This document shows positions 45,421 through 54,057 of a DNA stretch of 64,000 nucleotides, piece after piece. Positions within the stretch are counted from its first letter, which is position 1. Each line of letters opens with the position of its first letter. A program made the translations under genes and the position numbers. Source of the stretch: Sulfurimonas sp. (GTDB lineage: Bacteria; Campylobacterota; Campylobacteria; Campylobacterales; Sulfurimonadaceae). Below the pieces are notes generated by a model. It saw nothing but the letters and a program-made list of their open reading frames with translations. It had not been told where the DNA came from and did no database searches. The DNA is taken from positions 9,797-73,796 of the forward strand of contig NZ_JALOAN010000008.1 of assembly GCF_023228785.1 (NCBI RefSeq). Reading direction: 5' to 3'.

Positions 45421-45805
45421 CATCACTTCCTAATATTATTCCCGGGCATTCGAGTTGAAGTTCATCCAACCTTGTCTTAAAATAGTCCCAAAATGGAAAG
45501 GTTCTACATTGAATTGGACGAGCTTCATAGACTCCGCATCCATTTGTTGTTCTGTCATAAAATATACATTCATACGAGTCATCTATTTTTCTCTCTTTTA
45601 TAGAGTATTTAAAACCTTCTCTATAAAGATATTCTGCTACAAAATCTCTAGTATTTATATTTAAAAAATTGCTAATTTCTTCTATTTCACTCTTATTTAC
45701 ATAGATATATCCACTCTCACCAGTACAACATCTGCCACCACAAGTAAAACAAGCAGATGAATCAAAAGTATAAGAAAATCCCTCTTTTTTCATTAAAGAT
45801 GACAT
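45413..45805 (-). CDS. YkgJ-family cysteine-cluster protein
   Basis: A 130-aa soluble protein of the UPF0153/YkgJ group with the cysteine pattern CFTCGGRCC near the N-terminus and CIFYD, CGVYEARPIQCRTFPFW in the second half, expected to bind zinc or an iron-sulfur cluster. Relatives are often next to methyltransferase genes. It overlaps the methyltransferase gene by 13 nt and the TPR gene by about 8 nt, so translation is coupled. Function unknown. Confidence 0.86.
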   Translation of the reverse strand: MSSLMKKEGFSYTFDSSACFTCGGRCCTGESGYIYVNKSEIEEISNFLNINTRDFVAEYLYREGFKYSIKERKIDDSYECIFYDRTTNGCGVYEARPIQCRTFPFWDYFKTRLDELQLECPGIILGSDDD

Positions 45806-46488
45806 TTTACACTCTTTGTTGATGCTTTTTTATATATTTCTTTTACCTCTTGTGTAAACTCTTCACCATCAAAGCTTACCATTGGTTTTTGAATATTCAT
45901 AAGCGATGAAGAGCCATTTCTTACGTGTATCATTACTAAAGAAGCTCCCTTATCTATTTTTGGATGAACAAAACGAACATTAACTGCTCTTAATTTAAAA
46001 CGTTCCAACTCAGCACAGATAAGTCCAAATTGAGATGCATCATAACAAAAAATGAAATGAGCTCTAGGTTTTAAAAGTTGTGAGACCTTTTTAAAAAAAT
46101 CTCTCAACGGTAAGTTGATATTATACCTTGCATTAAATAACATATCATTTTTACTTACAGAGATATTATCACTATAAAATGGAGGATTTGAAATAATGTA
46201 GTCATATTTTTTCTCATCCTCAAAATCTAAAAAATCTTTTTTATGGATCTTGTAATCGATTTTGTTTACTCTTGCGTTGTTAGTTGCATACTCCACAAAT
46301 GCTTCTTGCTTCTCTATGGCTTCAAGCATAACTTTTGGATTATCTCTTGCAACTAAAAGCCCTACAATACCGCAGCCCGCACCCACATCTAATACTCTAC
46401 CTTTTGGATTAAAGGAGCTGATAAAGTCATATAAAAATATAGAATCACTATTGTAGCAGTAGCCAACTTCAGGTTGGTAAAGTAACAT
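45793..46488 (-). CDS. TrmN6/YfiC-type N6-adenine tRNA methyltransferase
   Basis: SAM-dependent methyltransferase with the Rossmann motif VLDVGAGCGIVGLL (about 33-46) and the catalytic NPPFY, the N6-adenine signature. The YfiC/TrmN6 enzyme of E. coli modifies A37 of tRNA1-Val, and the 231-aa length agrees. A protein-glutamine methyltransferase shares NPPY and is less likely. First gene of the operon with ykgJ-like, TPR lipoprotein and trpC; its promoter faces that of kdsB. Confidence 0.85.
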   Translation of the reverse strand: MLLYQPEVGYCYNSDSIFLYDFISSFNPKGRVLDVGAGCGIVGLLVARDNPKVMLEAIEKQEAFVEYATNNARVNKIDYKIHKKDFLDFEDEKKYDYIISNPPFYSDNISVSKNDMLFNARYNINLPLRDFFKKVSQLLKPRAHFIFCYDASQFGLICAELERFKLRAVNVRFVHPKIDKGASLVMIHVRNGSSSLMNIQKPMVSFDGEEFTQEVKEIYKKASTKSVKCHL

Positions 46489-46505
46489 CTACACCCTTTT
46501 TTTAG

Positions 46506-46523
46506 TATAATTGTGAAATTATA
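46506..46523. promoter_or_regulatory. Face-to-face divergent -10 boxes of kdsB and the trmN6-like operon
   Basis: TATAATTGTGAAATTATA is a palindrome formed by the plus-strand -10 box TATAAT (46506-46511) and the minus-strand -10 box (46518-46523). Each predicted start point falls in the -10 box of the other promoter. Leaders would be about 46 nt for kdsB and about 23 nt for the methyltransferase gene. Confidence 0.55.
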
Positions 46524-46563
46524 CCCAATAAGCGAAATAGTTCTTCGCACAAGGAAAAAAACA

Positions 46564-47280
46564 ATGATTATAATACCTGCACGATTGGCATCTACTAGAT
46601 TTCCACAAAAAGTTCTAGCTGATATTGGCGGTTTGCCTATGGTTGTTAGGACTGCAAAGAGAGTTGAGCATCTAGATCGAGTTGTTGTCGCTGCAGATGA
46701 TGAGTTAATAGTAAAAGTTTGCAAAGAGCATAACATTGAAGCAAAGCTTACTTCTACAACGCACAAAAGCGGAACAGACCGTATCAATGAGTGTGCAAAT
46801 ATTTTAAACCTTAATGATGATGAGATTATCATAAATGTTCAAGCTGATGAGCCTTTTATTGAGCCAGAAGTTGTAGCGTCATTGATATCAAAACTCAAAG
46901 AGTTACAGAAAAATGATGAAAATTTTATCATGGGGAGTTGCTTTAATGCGATTAACGCGGAATCTGCAAAAGATCCAAACTTAGTAAAAGTAGTCCTTGA
47001 CGATGCAAACAACGCTATTTACTTCTCAAGATCTCTTATCCCCTATAACCGAAGTGGTAGAGCTACATATTTTGGACACATAGGGATCTACGGATTTAGC
47101 AAAAAAAGTTTAAAAGAGTTTTGTAACTTAAGCGATGCCCCTATAGAAGATATAGAAGGATTAGAACAACTTCGTGCAATCTACCATCAAAAGAAGATAA
47201 CAATGTTAAAAGTTTCAAGTACAGGATTTGGGATAGATACTCCAGAAGACTTAGCAAGAGCTATAGAGATATTTCTCTAG
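46564..47280 (+). CDS. kdsB: 3-deoxy-manno-octulosonate cytidylyltransferase
   Basis: Activates Kdo as CMP-Kdo for lipopolysaccharide core synthesis. The nucleotide motif IIPARLASTRFPQKVL at the N-terminus, GTDRINE, NVQADEPFI and GIYGF are the family signatures. ATG 46564 gives 238 aa, typical, and is preceded by AAGGA; the longer frame from 46513 starts within the promoter palindrome. Monocistronic; the MITE-like repeat copy 2 follows. Confidence 0.96.
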   Translation: MIIIPARLASTRFPQKVLADIGGLPMVVRTAKRVEHLDRVVVAADDELIVKVCKEHNIEAKLTSTTHKSGTDRINECANILNLNDDEIIINVQADEPFIEPEVVASLISKLKELQKNDENFIMGSCFNAINAESAKDPNLVKVVLDDANNAIYFSRSLIPYNRSGRATYFGHIGIYGFSKKSLKEFCNLSDAPIEDIEGLEQLRAIYHQKKITMLKVSSTGFGIDTPEDLARAIEIFL

Positions 47281-47292
47281 GCTTTTTTGATA

Positions 47293-47468
47293 GTTGAGTG
47301 CTCTGAAGAATTAGCAAACTAGATCCTGAATCAAGTTCAGGATGACGGTTTTTCATTCAGGATGACAGTTTTTCATTCAAGATGGCAGTTTTCATTCAGG
47401 ATGACACCACTCCGTCATTCCGTGCTTGACACGGAATCTAGTTTATAGATTAATCAGAAGGTTCGGTC
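47293..47468. repeat. MITE-like inverted-repeat element, copy 2, internally expanded
   Basis: Same family as 21444-21559: shared arms AGATCCTGAATCAAGTTCAGG and GTCATTCCGTGCTTGACACGG plus similar outer ends (TCTGAAGAATTAG and TAATCAGAAGGTTC). It lies between convergent kdsB and rpsO. The centre is enlarged by a short tandem repeat, described separately. No ORF or transposase is inside, so it would need help in trans to move. Confidence 0.75.
47335..47407. repeat. 20-bp tandem repeat inside repeat copy 2
   Basis: About three and a half units of ATTCAGGATGACAGTTTTTC: units at 47335-47354, 47355-47374, 47375-47393 (one base shorter) and a partial unit from 47394. Absent from copy 1, so it expanded after the copies diverged or was lost there. 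Confidence 0.75.
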
Positions 47469-47513
47469 ATCTTGTTGTTTGATTGCTTTGTGTGAGTGAG
47501 TTTAAAAGTTTAA

Positions 47514-47531
47514 ACCTCTTAAAAAAGAGGT
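47514..47531 (-). terminator. Terminator of rpsO
   Basis: A 7-bp stem ACCTCTT/AAGAGGT with an AAAA loop lies 15 nt beyond the rpsO stop. Read on the minus strand it is followed by TTTAAACTTTT. Confidence 0.6.
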
Positions 47532-47546
47532 CTAAAAGGAGTTTGA

Positions 47547-47822
47547 TTAGATATTGTCTCTAATACCTAGATCTTCTACTAGTTTCATATAAGCATCTTT
47601 ATTTTTCTTTTTAAAATACTTCATTAAACGACGACGTTGACCAACTAATTTTAGTAGTCCTAATCTTGATGCATGATCTTTTTTAAACGATTTTAAGTGC
47701 TCTGTTAGTTCACTAATTCTTGCTGTTAAAAGTGCGATTTGAACTTCACTTGAACCTGTGTCACTCTCTGAGCGACCGAATTTTGTTACAATTTCTTGTT
47801 TTTTAGCCGAATCTAAAGCCAT
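47547..47822 (-). CDS. rpsO: 30S ribosomal protein S15
   Basis: Primary 16S rRNA-binding protein of the small subunit central domain. ATG 47822 gives 91 aa beginning MALDSAKKQEIV, with the family motif GSSEVQIALLTARI and GLLKLVGQRRRLMKY. AGGAGG is placed 5 nt upstream; the longer frame from 47855 runs through that signal and is not used. Single gene with its own terminator. Confidence 0.97.
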   Translation of the reverse strand: MALDSAKKQEIVTKFGRSESDTGSSEVQIALLTARISELTEHLKSFKKDHASRLGLLKLVGQRRRLMKYFKKKNKDAYMKLVEDLGIRDNI

Positions 47823-47898
47823 AATAGCCTCCTGATGGGTATAATAATCTAACATCTACACTAAAATAGTGCAAAGTTGAAGCGAAATTATATCTTAC

Positions 47899-50238
47899 CT
47901 ACATTAAAGTAGGTTTAGGTTGACCAAATTCATAACCTTGAGAACTCTTAATACCCAACTCTTTTACCTTTTTAAAGACCTCATTATTTTCAACATACTC
48001 AGCTATAACTTCTATCTGCATTCTATTTGCAAAGTCAACTATAACTTTTGTAATAATTTCAGAGTTTTTATTATGTACTATCTCTTTTATAATAGAACCA
48101 TCTATCTTAATAAAGTCAGCTTCAAGGCGCATAAGATATTCAAAGTTGGAATAACCTGTTCCAAAATCATCAATAGCTATCCTACAACCAAATAGCTTTA
48201 CTTTTTTTATAAATTTTTGTATCTCATAAAAATTCTCTATACTCTCAGACTCAACTATTTCAAAAATAACTCTACTAGAGATATTATAAATAGCCAACAT
48301 TTCTAAAATGTACTCACTTATCTCTTTATCTAAAATATCATCTATACTCAAGTTTATAGAAAAGTCAAAATCATTCTCTCTAAACATTTCAAAACTCTTT
48401 TGGACAACAATTTTTGTTAATTGTTTATATAACTTAGCTTTTTTTGCTATGTCTAAGAAAAAGTATGGAGTGATTACATTTCCATGTTCATCTATAAGTC
48501 TAATGAGTGATTCATATTTGTTTATCTTTAAAGTGTTGTTATCTACAATAGGCTGATAATAGAGAGCTATTCTATCATTTTTTATGGCATCTTTTATTCT
48601 CTTAGTCCAAAGCATATTGTTCTCATACTCATCATCTAAACTCATGCTTTTATCATAAACAATGAGATCTTTTGCTTCTCTTCTTGCGATCTTTAACGCC
48701 ATATCTGCTGTAACATGAAGATTCTCTTTTTCTTCAAAAGATATACTCAGAGTTGCACTAAGTTCTATTGTCTCCCCTTGAACTTGATATGTGTGAGAAT
48801 TTATAAACTTAACAATAGTTTGAGCTTTTTGCACAACTGAGTGAGCTTGCATACCACTAGCTAAAATTGCAAATTCATCTCCACTAACTCTGTAAACTTT
48901 TAAGTTATCTTTTGCTTCACACAATTCTTTTAGTTTTTTGGCAAACTCTACTAAGACATTATCACCAAGTTCATGTCCATAAAAGTCATTTATCTGAGAA
49001 AAACTATCTATGTTTACTAAGATTAAAGATAGGTTTTTAGCATTTGCACTCTCTTGTTTTAGTGCATTTCTATTTCCTAGTTTTGTAAGCGAATCCGTGT
49101 TTGCCAAGAGTTCAAGTTTATTTTTTTGCTCTATTAACTCTGTTACATCATGTCTAATTGAGATGTACTCTTTAATTTCTCCACTTGCATCTGTAATTGG
49201 TGCTATTGTTGCATCAACCCAGTAAAAAGAGCCATCTTTTTTTACATTTCTAAGTCTACCGTGCCATGTTCCTTTTTTGATCGTAGCTCTCCACAATCTT
49301 TGATGCACAGCATTTGAGAGAGTTCTACCTCTTAAAATATTATGATTTTGACCTATGATTTCATCGGAGGTATATCCACTTATTTCACAAAAATTTTCAT
49401 TTAGATAGCTAATATTTCCATTTAAATCAGTTTTTGAGACTATTAAGTTGCTATCTATTGCATCTTTATAGCTCTCCAAAAATGAGAGTGAGTTTTTAAG
49501 CTCTTTAGTTCTATCTACTAGCTCTTCTTCTAGCTCTCTTTGTAAGCTTGAGAAGTATCTTATAAAATAATAAGCTATAACAGAGATCACAATTACTAGC
49601 ACTAAGTCATAAAGAAGTGAGCCAAAAAACTGTTTATTTATAATCTGCTCTACATGTTTTATGGGTACTTTTATACTTAAAACTCCTCGTATCTCACCAA
49701 GTTTATAGTCATATGCATTATCATATACATCTGAAATAAACTTAGGAGCTTTTGATTTTTCCCCATGACAACTTAGGCATTTTTTCTCAATTTTTAAAGG
49801 TGTTGCATATTGGTAAAACTCATCTTCTCTCTCAAAATACTCTTCTTCATTGGAGTTCTTTTTAAAATATTCTATGGCTTTTAGTTCGTATGGATCAGCT
49901 TGGTTTTTGGAGTTTCTTGCTCTATCACTAACAGTTTTCATCTCAATATGGAGTTTATTTTTTTTTGAAAAGTTCTCTGAAATCTCAACTGCTGAATATG
50001 CAGGTAATCCTGCAAGTGTTTTTTCATTTAAATGGATAACATCTCTTAGGTATAAGTCTTGGTAGTAGTCTCTATGAGTTAGATATAGTGAATCAATAAG
50101 CTTTGCCTGTTGGGAGATAAACTCTTCAACACTAGCTTTGTTTTCAAAATAGTTTACAGTCACTCTAGCAAGTGCTATAATTAAAAACATAATAGGAATG
50201 ATTATTATTAATTTTTTTGATATTATTTTAAATGACAT
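47899..50238 (-). CDS. Membrane haem-motif (DUF3365) PAS-GGDEF-EAL cyclic-di-GMP enzyme
   Basis: A 779-aa inner-membrane receptor. Helix 1 (about 11-30), a periplasmic DUF3365-like domain with haem motif C154-LS-C157-H158, helix 2 (about 205-225), coiled coil, PAS domain (about 255-370), GGDEF domain with a degenerate SGDEF near 456, and an EAL domain to the C-terminus. The EAL core is intact: ESLIR (ExLxR form), NLS, DDFGTGYSNFEYL near 690, KIDGSII, AEYVE and QGY, so phosphodiesterase activity is expected. The SGDEF site may be inactive or GTP-sensing. Haem suggests sensing of redox state, NO or oxygen; this is inference. The gene appears leaderless. Confidence 0.9.
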   Translation of the reverse strand: MSFKIISKKLIIIIPIMFLIIALARVTVNYFENKASVEEFISQQAKLIDSLYLTHRDYYQDLYLRDVIHLNEKTLAGLPAYSAVEISENFSKKNKLHIEMKTVSDRARNSKNQADPYELKAIEYFKKNSNEEEYFEREDEFYQYATPLKIEKKCLSCHGEKSKAPKFISDVYDNAYDYKLGEIRGVLSIKVPIKHVEQIINKQFFGSLLYDLVLVIVISVIAYYFIRYFSSLQRELEEELVDRTKELKNSLSFLESYKDAIDSNLIVSKTDLNGNISYLNENFCEISGYTSDEIIGQNHNILRGRTLSNAVHQRLWRATIKKGTWHGRLRNVKKDGSFYWVDATIAPITDASGEIKEYISIRHDVTELIEQKNKLELLANTDSLTKLGNRNALKQESANAKNLSLILVNIDSFSQINDFYGHELGDNVLVEFAKKLKELCEAKDNLKVYRVSGDEFAILASGMQAHSVVQKAQTIVKFINSHTYQVQGETIELSATLSISFEEKENLHVTADMALKIARREAKDLIVYDKSMSLDDEYENNMLWTKRIKDAIKNDRIALYYQPIVDNNTLKINKYESLIRLIDEHGNVITPYFFLDIAKKAKLYKQLTKIVVQKSFEMFRENDFDFSINLSIDDILDKEISEYILEMLAIYNISSRVIFEIVESESIENFYEIQKFIKKVKLFGCRIAIDDFGTGYSNFEYLMRLEADFIKIDGSIIKEIVHNKNSEIITKVIVDFANRMQIEVIAEYVENNEVFKKVKELGIKSSQGYEFGQPKPTLM

Positions 50239-50244
50239 GGGGAC

Positions 50245-50250
50245 ATTATA
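50245..50250 (-). promoter_or_regulatory. -10 box of the haem GGDEF-EAL gene, apparently leaderless
   Basis: TATAAT on the minus strand ends 6 nt before the ATG at 50238; the spacer GTCCCC has no purine-rich ribosome binding site. Confidence 0.5.
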
Positions 50251-50340
50251 CTGACTTTTAAATTTATCAAACTTAAATTATATTCAATTTTTTTGGATAT
50301 AATCTCTTTCAATATTATCTCAATTCATAAAGCAAATTAA

Positions 50341-50742
50341 ATGTTAATAACTCGTGCAAGCGAATACGCAATACTATCTCTACTCGTTTTATCAAAAGCC
50401 TCCTCTCCTGTGGATAGTGAAACTCTCTCCAAACAATTATCGATCCCTAAAAGTTTTTTAGCAAAAATCCTACAAGCTCTAGCTAAAAAGGGTATTTTAA
50501 GGTCTTACAAAGGCGTAAATGGCGGATTTATGCTAAACAGAGAGGCTAAGGACATAAATATGCTAGAGATAATGAGTGCAGTAGAGGGAAAAGCCCCAAC
50601 TGTTTTTGATTGTTCACCATCTGTAAAAGATTGTCCAAGTGATAAGGCTCAACTCTGTTCTATTTGGCCTTTTTTAAACAAATTACAAGGCAAGATTGAC
50701 ACATTTTTAGCTGACTTATCTCTTGATGACATTTTAGAGTAG
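50341..50742 (+). CDS. Rrf2-family transcriptional regulator with three cysteines
   Basis: Small winged-helix regulator (133 aa) of the IscR/NsrR/RsrR family. The helix-turn-helix is near 27-55 (SKQLSIPKSFLAKILQALAKKGIL), followed by the wing GVNGGFML. Cys91, Cys98 and Cys106 form the C-x6-C-x7-C pattern expected to hold a [2Fe-2S] or [4Fe-4S] cluster, so redox or NO sensing is plausible. TATAAT lies about 45 nt upstream. flhA starts 4 nt after the stop, so regulator and flagellar export protein share a transcript. Confidence 0.9.
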   Translation: MLITRASEYAILSLLVLSKASSPVDSETLSKQLSIPKSFLAKILQALAKKGILRSYKGVNGGFMLNREAKDINMLEIMSAVEGKAPTVFDCSPSVKDCPSDKAQLCSIWPFLNKLQGKIDTFLADLSLDDILE

Positions 50743-50746
50743 TATT

Positions 50747-52921
50747 TTGGCAAGAAGAAAACTTACCACAAGAGAGCAGATTGGAACAGCACTAAACTTT
50801 CTAATCGGTCAAAGAGATTTAAGTGTCGTTGTTTTTGTAATGGCAATACTTGCCATTATCATTGTTCCCCTTCCATCTGGGCTTTTAGATGTACTTCTTA
50901 CTATCTCGATGGCTTTGGCTGTTTTGATTTTACTTATCTCGCTATATGTTCCAAAACCAACAGATCTAACAACATTTCCAACGCTTATACTTATTCTAAC
51001 CCTTTTTAGGCTCTCTTTAAACATTGCTACAACTAGGATGATTTTAAGCCACGGCCATGAAGGACCTGATCAAGTCAGTAGCATAATAACGAGTTTTGGA
51101 GACTTTGTTGTTGGTGGAAACTTTGTCATAGGTATTATAGTTTTCTCTATTTTAGTTCTTATTAACTTTATGGTTATTACTAAAGGTTCTACAAGAGTTG
51201 CAGAGGTTGCAGCTCGTTTTACACTTGACTCGATGCCAGGTAAACAGATGGCAGTTGATGCAGATCTCAATGCTGGGCTTATTGATGATGCAGAAGCTAA
51301 AAATCGTCGTGCAGAGATCTTACAAGATGCTAACTTTTATGGAGCAATGGATGGATCTAGTAAGTTTGTAAAAGGTGACGCAGTTGCTGGTATTGTTATC
51401 ACTCTTATCAACATTATCGGTGGATTTCTTATAGGTGTTTTTCAATACAATATGAGTGTATCAGATAGTGCTTCTACTTTTACACTTCTTACTATCGGTG
51501 ATGGTTTAGTTGGACAAATCCCAGCTCTTATAATCTCTACTGCAACAGGTATCATGATAACTCGTTCTTCTGGCGATGGTGATAACTTTGCAGAGGGAAC
51601 AATAAACCAGATGATGGGGAACTCAAAGATCCTTATGATAGTTGGGTTTATCATGATTCTTTTTGCACTAGTTCCTGGACTTCCTACTGCTTCTATGGGC
51701 TTTGTGGGTATCTTGTTTGCCCTTCTTGGCTGGTCTATATATAAGTTTGAAAAAGGAGAGTTAAGTATCCTTGATGTGCAGAAGATTCTCTCACCAAAAG
51801 CACAAGAAGAAGAAGATAAAAAAGCAGGTGAGACTAAACCTAAAAAGACAAATGAAGAGATAGCAAAAGAAGAAGAGGCAGCACTTGAAGATATTTTAAA
51901 AGTGGAGATGCTAGAGCTTACCTTAGGTTATCAACTCATTAGGTTAGCAGATAGCTCTCAAGGAGGAGATCTCTTAGAGAGAATTCGTTCTATGAGAAGA
52001 AAAATAGCGGCAGATTTTGGCTTTTTAATGCCTCAGGTTCGTATCCGTGACAACCTTCATCTAGAGCCAGAAGGATATCAGATCCTACTAAAGGGGATCT
52101 CTATAGGAGAAGGTTCTATAAAGCCAGATAAATTTTTAGCGATGGACAGCGGAATGGCTACTGGTGATATTGAGGGAGAGGCTACAAAAGAGCCAGCTTT
52201 TGGTCTTGATGCACTTTGGATAAACCCTGATCAAAAAGAAGATGCCATTATAAATGGCTATACAGTCGTAGATCCAGCCACTGTTATCTCAACACATATG
52301 AGTGAACTTGTGAAGAAAAATGCACAAGATATGCTCACTCGTCAAGAGGTTCAAACTCTTATAGACAAGATAAAAGTAGATTTCCCTGTTATTATCGATG
52401 ATGTTTTAAAAGTTGCTTCTATTGGATTAATTCAAAGAGTTTTAAAAGCTCTTTTACATGAAAAAATACCTCTAAAAGATATGCTTAGCATCTTAGAGAC
52501 TATCGCTGATATTGCAGAGTACACAAAAAATGTTGAACTTATAACTGAGCAGGTCCGCTCAAAACTCTCTCGCATCATCACGCAGATGTATTCAGGCGAG
52601 GATGGAGTTATAAGGCTGCTTACCTTTGACACAAACTCTGAGCAGATGATGCTTGAAAAATCACAAGAGAAAGATGGCATAAGAAACTTAATGCTGAGCG
52701 TTGGAGAGATAAACCAACTCATACAAGCTACTAGTGCAAAAGCACATGAACTACTGCAAAAAGGCATCTCACCTGTTGTCATCATTGTAGATCCTCAACT
52801 TCGCCGAGGAGTTGCTGAAATATTTGAACGATTTTCTTTAGATGTAGTCACTCTCTCTCATGCCGAGATAGATTCTAGTGCTACTTTTGAAGTTATGGGT
52901 TCCATATCAATCCAAGTATAG
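50747..52921 (+). CDS. flhA: Flagellar export apparatus protein FlhA
   Basis: Inner-membrane component of the flagellar type III export gate. Eight membrane helices fill the first ~330 residues, including the conserved FHIPEP-type region (TRVAEVAARFTLDSMPGKQMAVDADLNAG), followed by a linker (about 345-380) and the large cytoplasmic domain that binds chaperone-substrate complexes. 724 aa is normal. The start is TTG at 50747, four bases after the rrf2 stop, with no strong ribosome binding site, suggesting translational coupling. Confidence 0.97.
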   Translation: MARRKLTTREQIGTALNFLIGQRDLSVVVFVMAILAIIIVPLPSGLLDVLLTISMALAVLILLISLYVPKPTDLTTFPTLILILTLFRLSLNIATTRMILSHGHEGPDQVSSIITSFGDFVVGGNFVIGIIVFSILVLINFMVITKGSTRVAEVAARFTLDSMPGKQMAVDADLNAGLIDDAEAKNRRAEILQDANFYGAMDGSSKFVKGDAVAGIVITLINIIGGFLIGVFQYNMSVSDSASTFTLLTIGDGLVGQIPALIISTATGIMITRSSGDGDNFAEGTINQMMGNSKILMIVGFIMILFALVPGLPTASMGFVGILFALLGWSIYKFEKGELSILDVQKILSPKAQEEEDKKAGETKPKKTNEEIAKEEEAALEDILKVEMLELTLGYQLIRLADSSQGGDLLERIRSMRRKIAADFGFLMPQVRIRDNLHLEPEGYQILLKGISIGEGSIKPDKFLAMDSGMATGDIEGEATKEPAFGLDALWINPDQKEDAIINGYTVVDPATVISTHMSELVKKNAQDMLTRQEVQTLIDKIKVDFPVIIDDVLKVASIGLIQRVLKALLHEKIPLKDMLSILETIADIAEYTKNVELITEQVRSKLSRIITQMYSGEDGVIRLLTFDTNSEQMMLEKSQEKDGIRNLMLSVGEINQLIQATSAKAHELLQKGISPVVIIVDPQLRRGVAEIFERFSLDVVTLSHAEIDSSATFEVMGSISIQV

Positions 52922-52932
52922 ATAAATAGTGT

Positions 52933-52938
52933 TATAAT
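52933..52938 (+). promoter_or_regulatory. -10 box of the DHH phosphoesterase gene
   Basis: TATAAT in the 34-nt gap after flhA, followed by AAGGA and the ATG at 52956. The leader would be only about 11 nt. Confidence 0.45.
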
Positions 52939-52955
52939 AAATCCCAAGGAAAATA

Positions 52956-54035
52956 ATGAATAATAAAACAATCCACCATCTCTCACACATTGATCTAGAC
53001 GGCTATAGTTGCCAACTAGTTATGAAGTTTACTCCATACAAAATCTTCAACTACAACGCTAACTATGGAGCAGAAGTTAGACAAAAACTTGAACTTATAC
53101 TAGAAAATATATCTAAAGAAAATGTTCCTGCAATGATCCTTATCACAGATCTCAACTTGACATTTGATGAATCAAGATGGCTTAATAGCGAAGTAAAAAA
53201 GATGAATGATGATAAAAATAACATCAAACTTGTTTTGCTTGACCATCACGGAAGTGGAGAAGATAGTGCTAACAAATATGAGTGGTATTATCTTGATACT
53301 TCAAGATGCGCTACAAAAATAACTTATGATTATGTACAAGAAAATTTTGAATATGATGAACCAAAATGGATGAACAAGTTTGTAAATACTGTTAATGCTG
53401 TGGATCTATGGAAACAAGAAGAAGTAGAAAATTTTGAGTTTGGTAAAGTATGTATGCGTCTTGTAACTGAGAGTAGAGAGTTAAATAGAGTTATGTTTGC
53501 TGATGATGACAACAACTATAAACTCTCACTTTTATTAGAATCCACTAAATATTTAGATGAGCCAAATGCTCCAATACTTTTAGATGAGAAGATTCACCAA
53601 TTAAAAAAAGAATTTTTTATGCGTGAGAGTGACAACACGCTTGATAACTTAGCTACAAAACATATAGTTGAGCTTTTAGGTAGTGTAAGAGATGAAAAAA
53701 CGATCTATTACAAAGGTTATAGAGGCTTCTTAAGCTATGGAGTTGGAAACACCTCTATCATAGGAAATGGCTTCTTGCTAGCTTATCCTGAGTATGATTT
53801 TATAGTTGATGTAAGTTATAGAGGAACAATGAGTCTTAGAGCTAACAACAATGTGAGTGTTTCTTTGATCTCTAAAGAGTGGGCAAATGGCGGTGGACAT
53901 CCAAATGCTGCAGGTGGTAGAATCATAGGCTTTAAAGAGCAATATCGCTACGACAGAGTTAAAAAACAAATAGAAAAAATCATTAACGACAAAGAAGCAG
54001 TTGCAGGTGAGCTAGAGTATAAAAAAGAGGACTAA
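52956..54035 (+). CDS. DHH/DHHA1 phosphoesterase (NrnB/oligoribonuclease-like)
   Basis: Metal-dependent phosphodiesterase of the DHH superfamily. Motifs: SHIDLDGYSCQ (metal-binding Asp, about 9-19), ITDLNL, LLDHHGSG (the DHH motif, near 95-100), and the C-terminal DHHA1 glycine-rich GGGHPNAAGGRI (about 312-323). At 359 aa it resembles the nanoRNase/pGpG-degrading group rather than RecJ. Degradation of short RNA or linear pGpG, the product of EAL enzymes, would be logical next to so many cyclic-di-GMP genes, but is not shown. Confidence 0.83.
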   Translation: MNNKTIHHLSHIDLDGYSCQLVMKFTPYKIFNYNANYGAEVRQKLELILENISKENVPAMILITDLNLTFDESRWLNSEVKKMNDDKNNIKLVLLDHHGSGEDSANKYEWYYLDTSRCATKITYDYVQENFEYDEPKWMNKFVNTVNAVDLWKQEEVENFEFGKVCMRLVTESRELNRVMFADDDNNYKLSLLLESTKYLDEPNAPILLDEKIHQLKKEFFMRESDNTLDNLATKHIVELLGSVRDEKTIYYKGYRGFLSYGVGNTSIIGNGFLLAYPEYDFIVDVSYRGTMSLRANNNVSVSLISKEWANGGGHPNAAGGRIIGFKEQYRYDRVKKQIEKIINDKEAVAGELEYKKED

Positions 54036-54057
54036 TCTATAATTCGAATCCTTCTCA

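Noticed and set aside
46513..46563. Extended N-terminus of kdsB
   Set aside because: It begins inside the divergent promoter palindrome; the conserved enzyme start IIIPARLAS follows ATG 46564.
47335..47407. CRISPR-like array
   Set aside because: The units are directly adjacent 20-bp repeats without spacers, inside a MITE-like element.
47823..47855. Extended N-terminus of rpsO
   Set aside because: It contains the AGGAGG ribosome binding site of the conserved MALDSAKK start.
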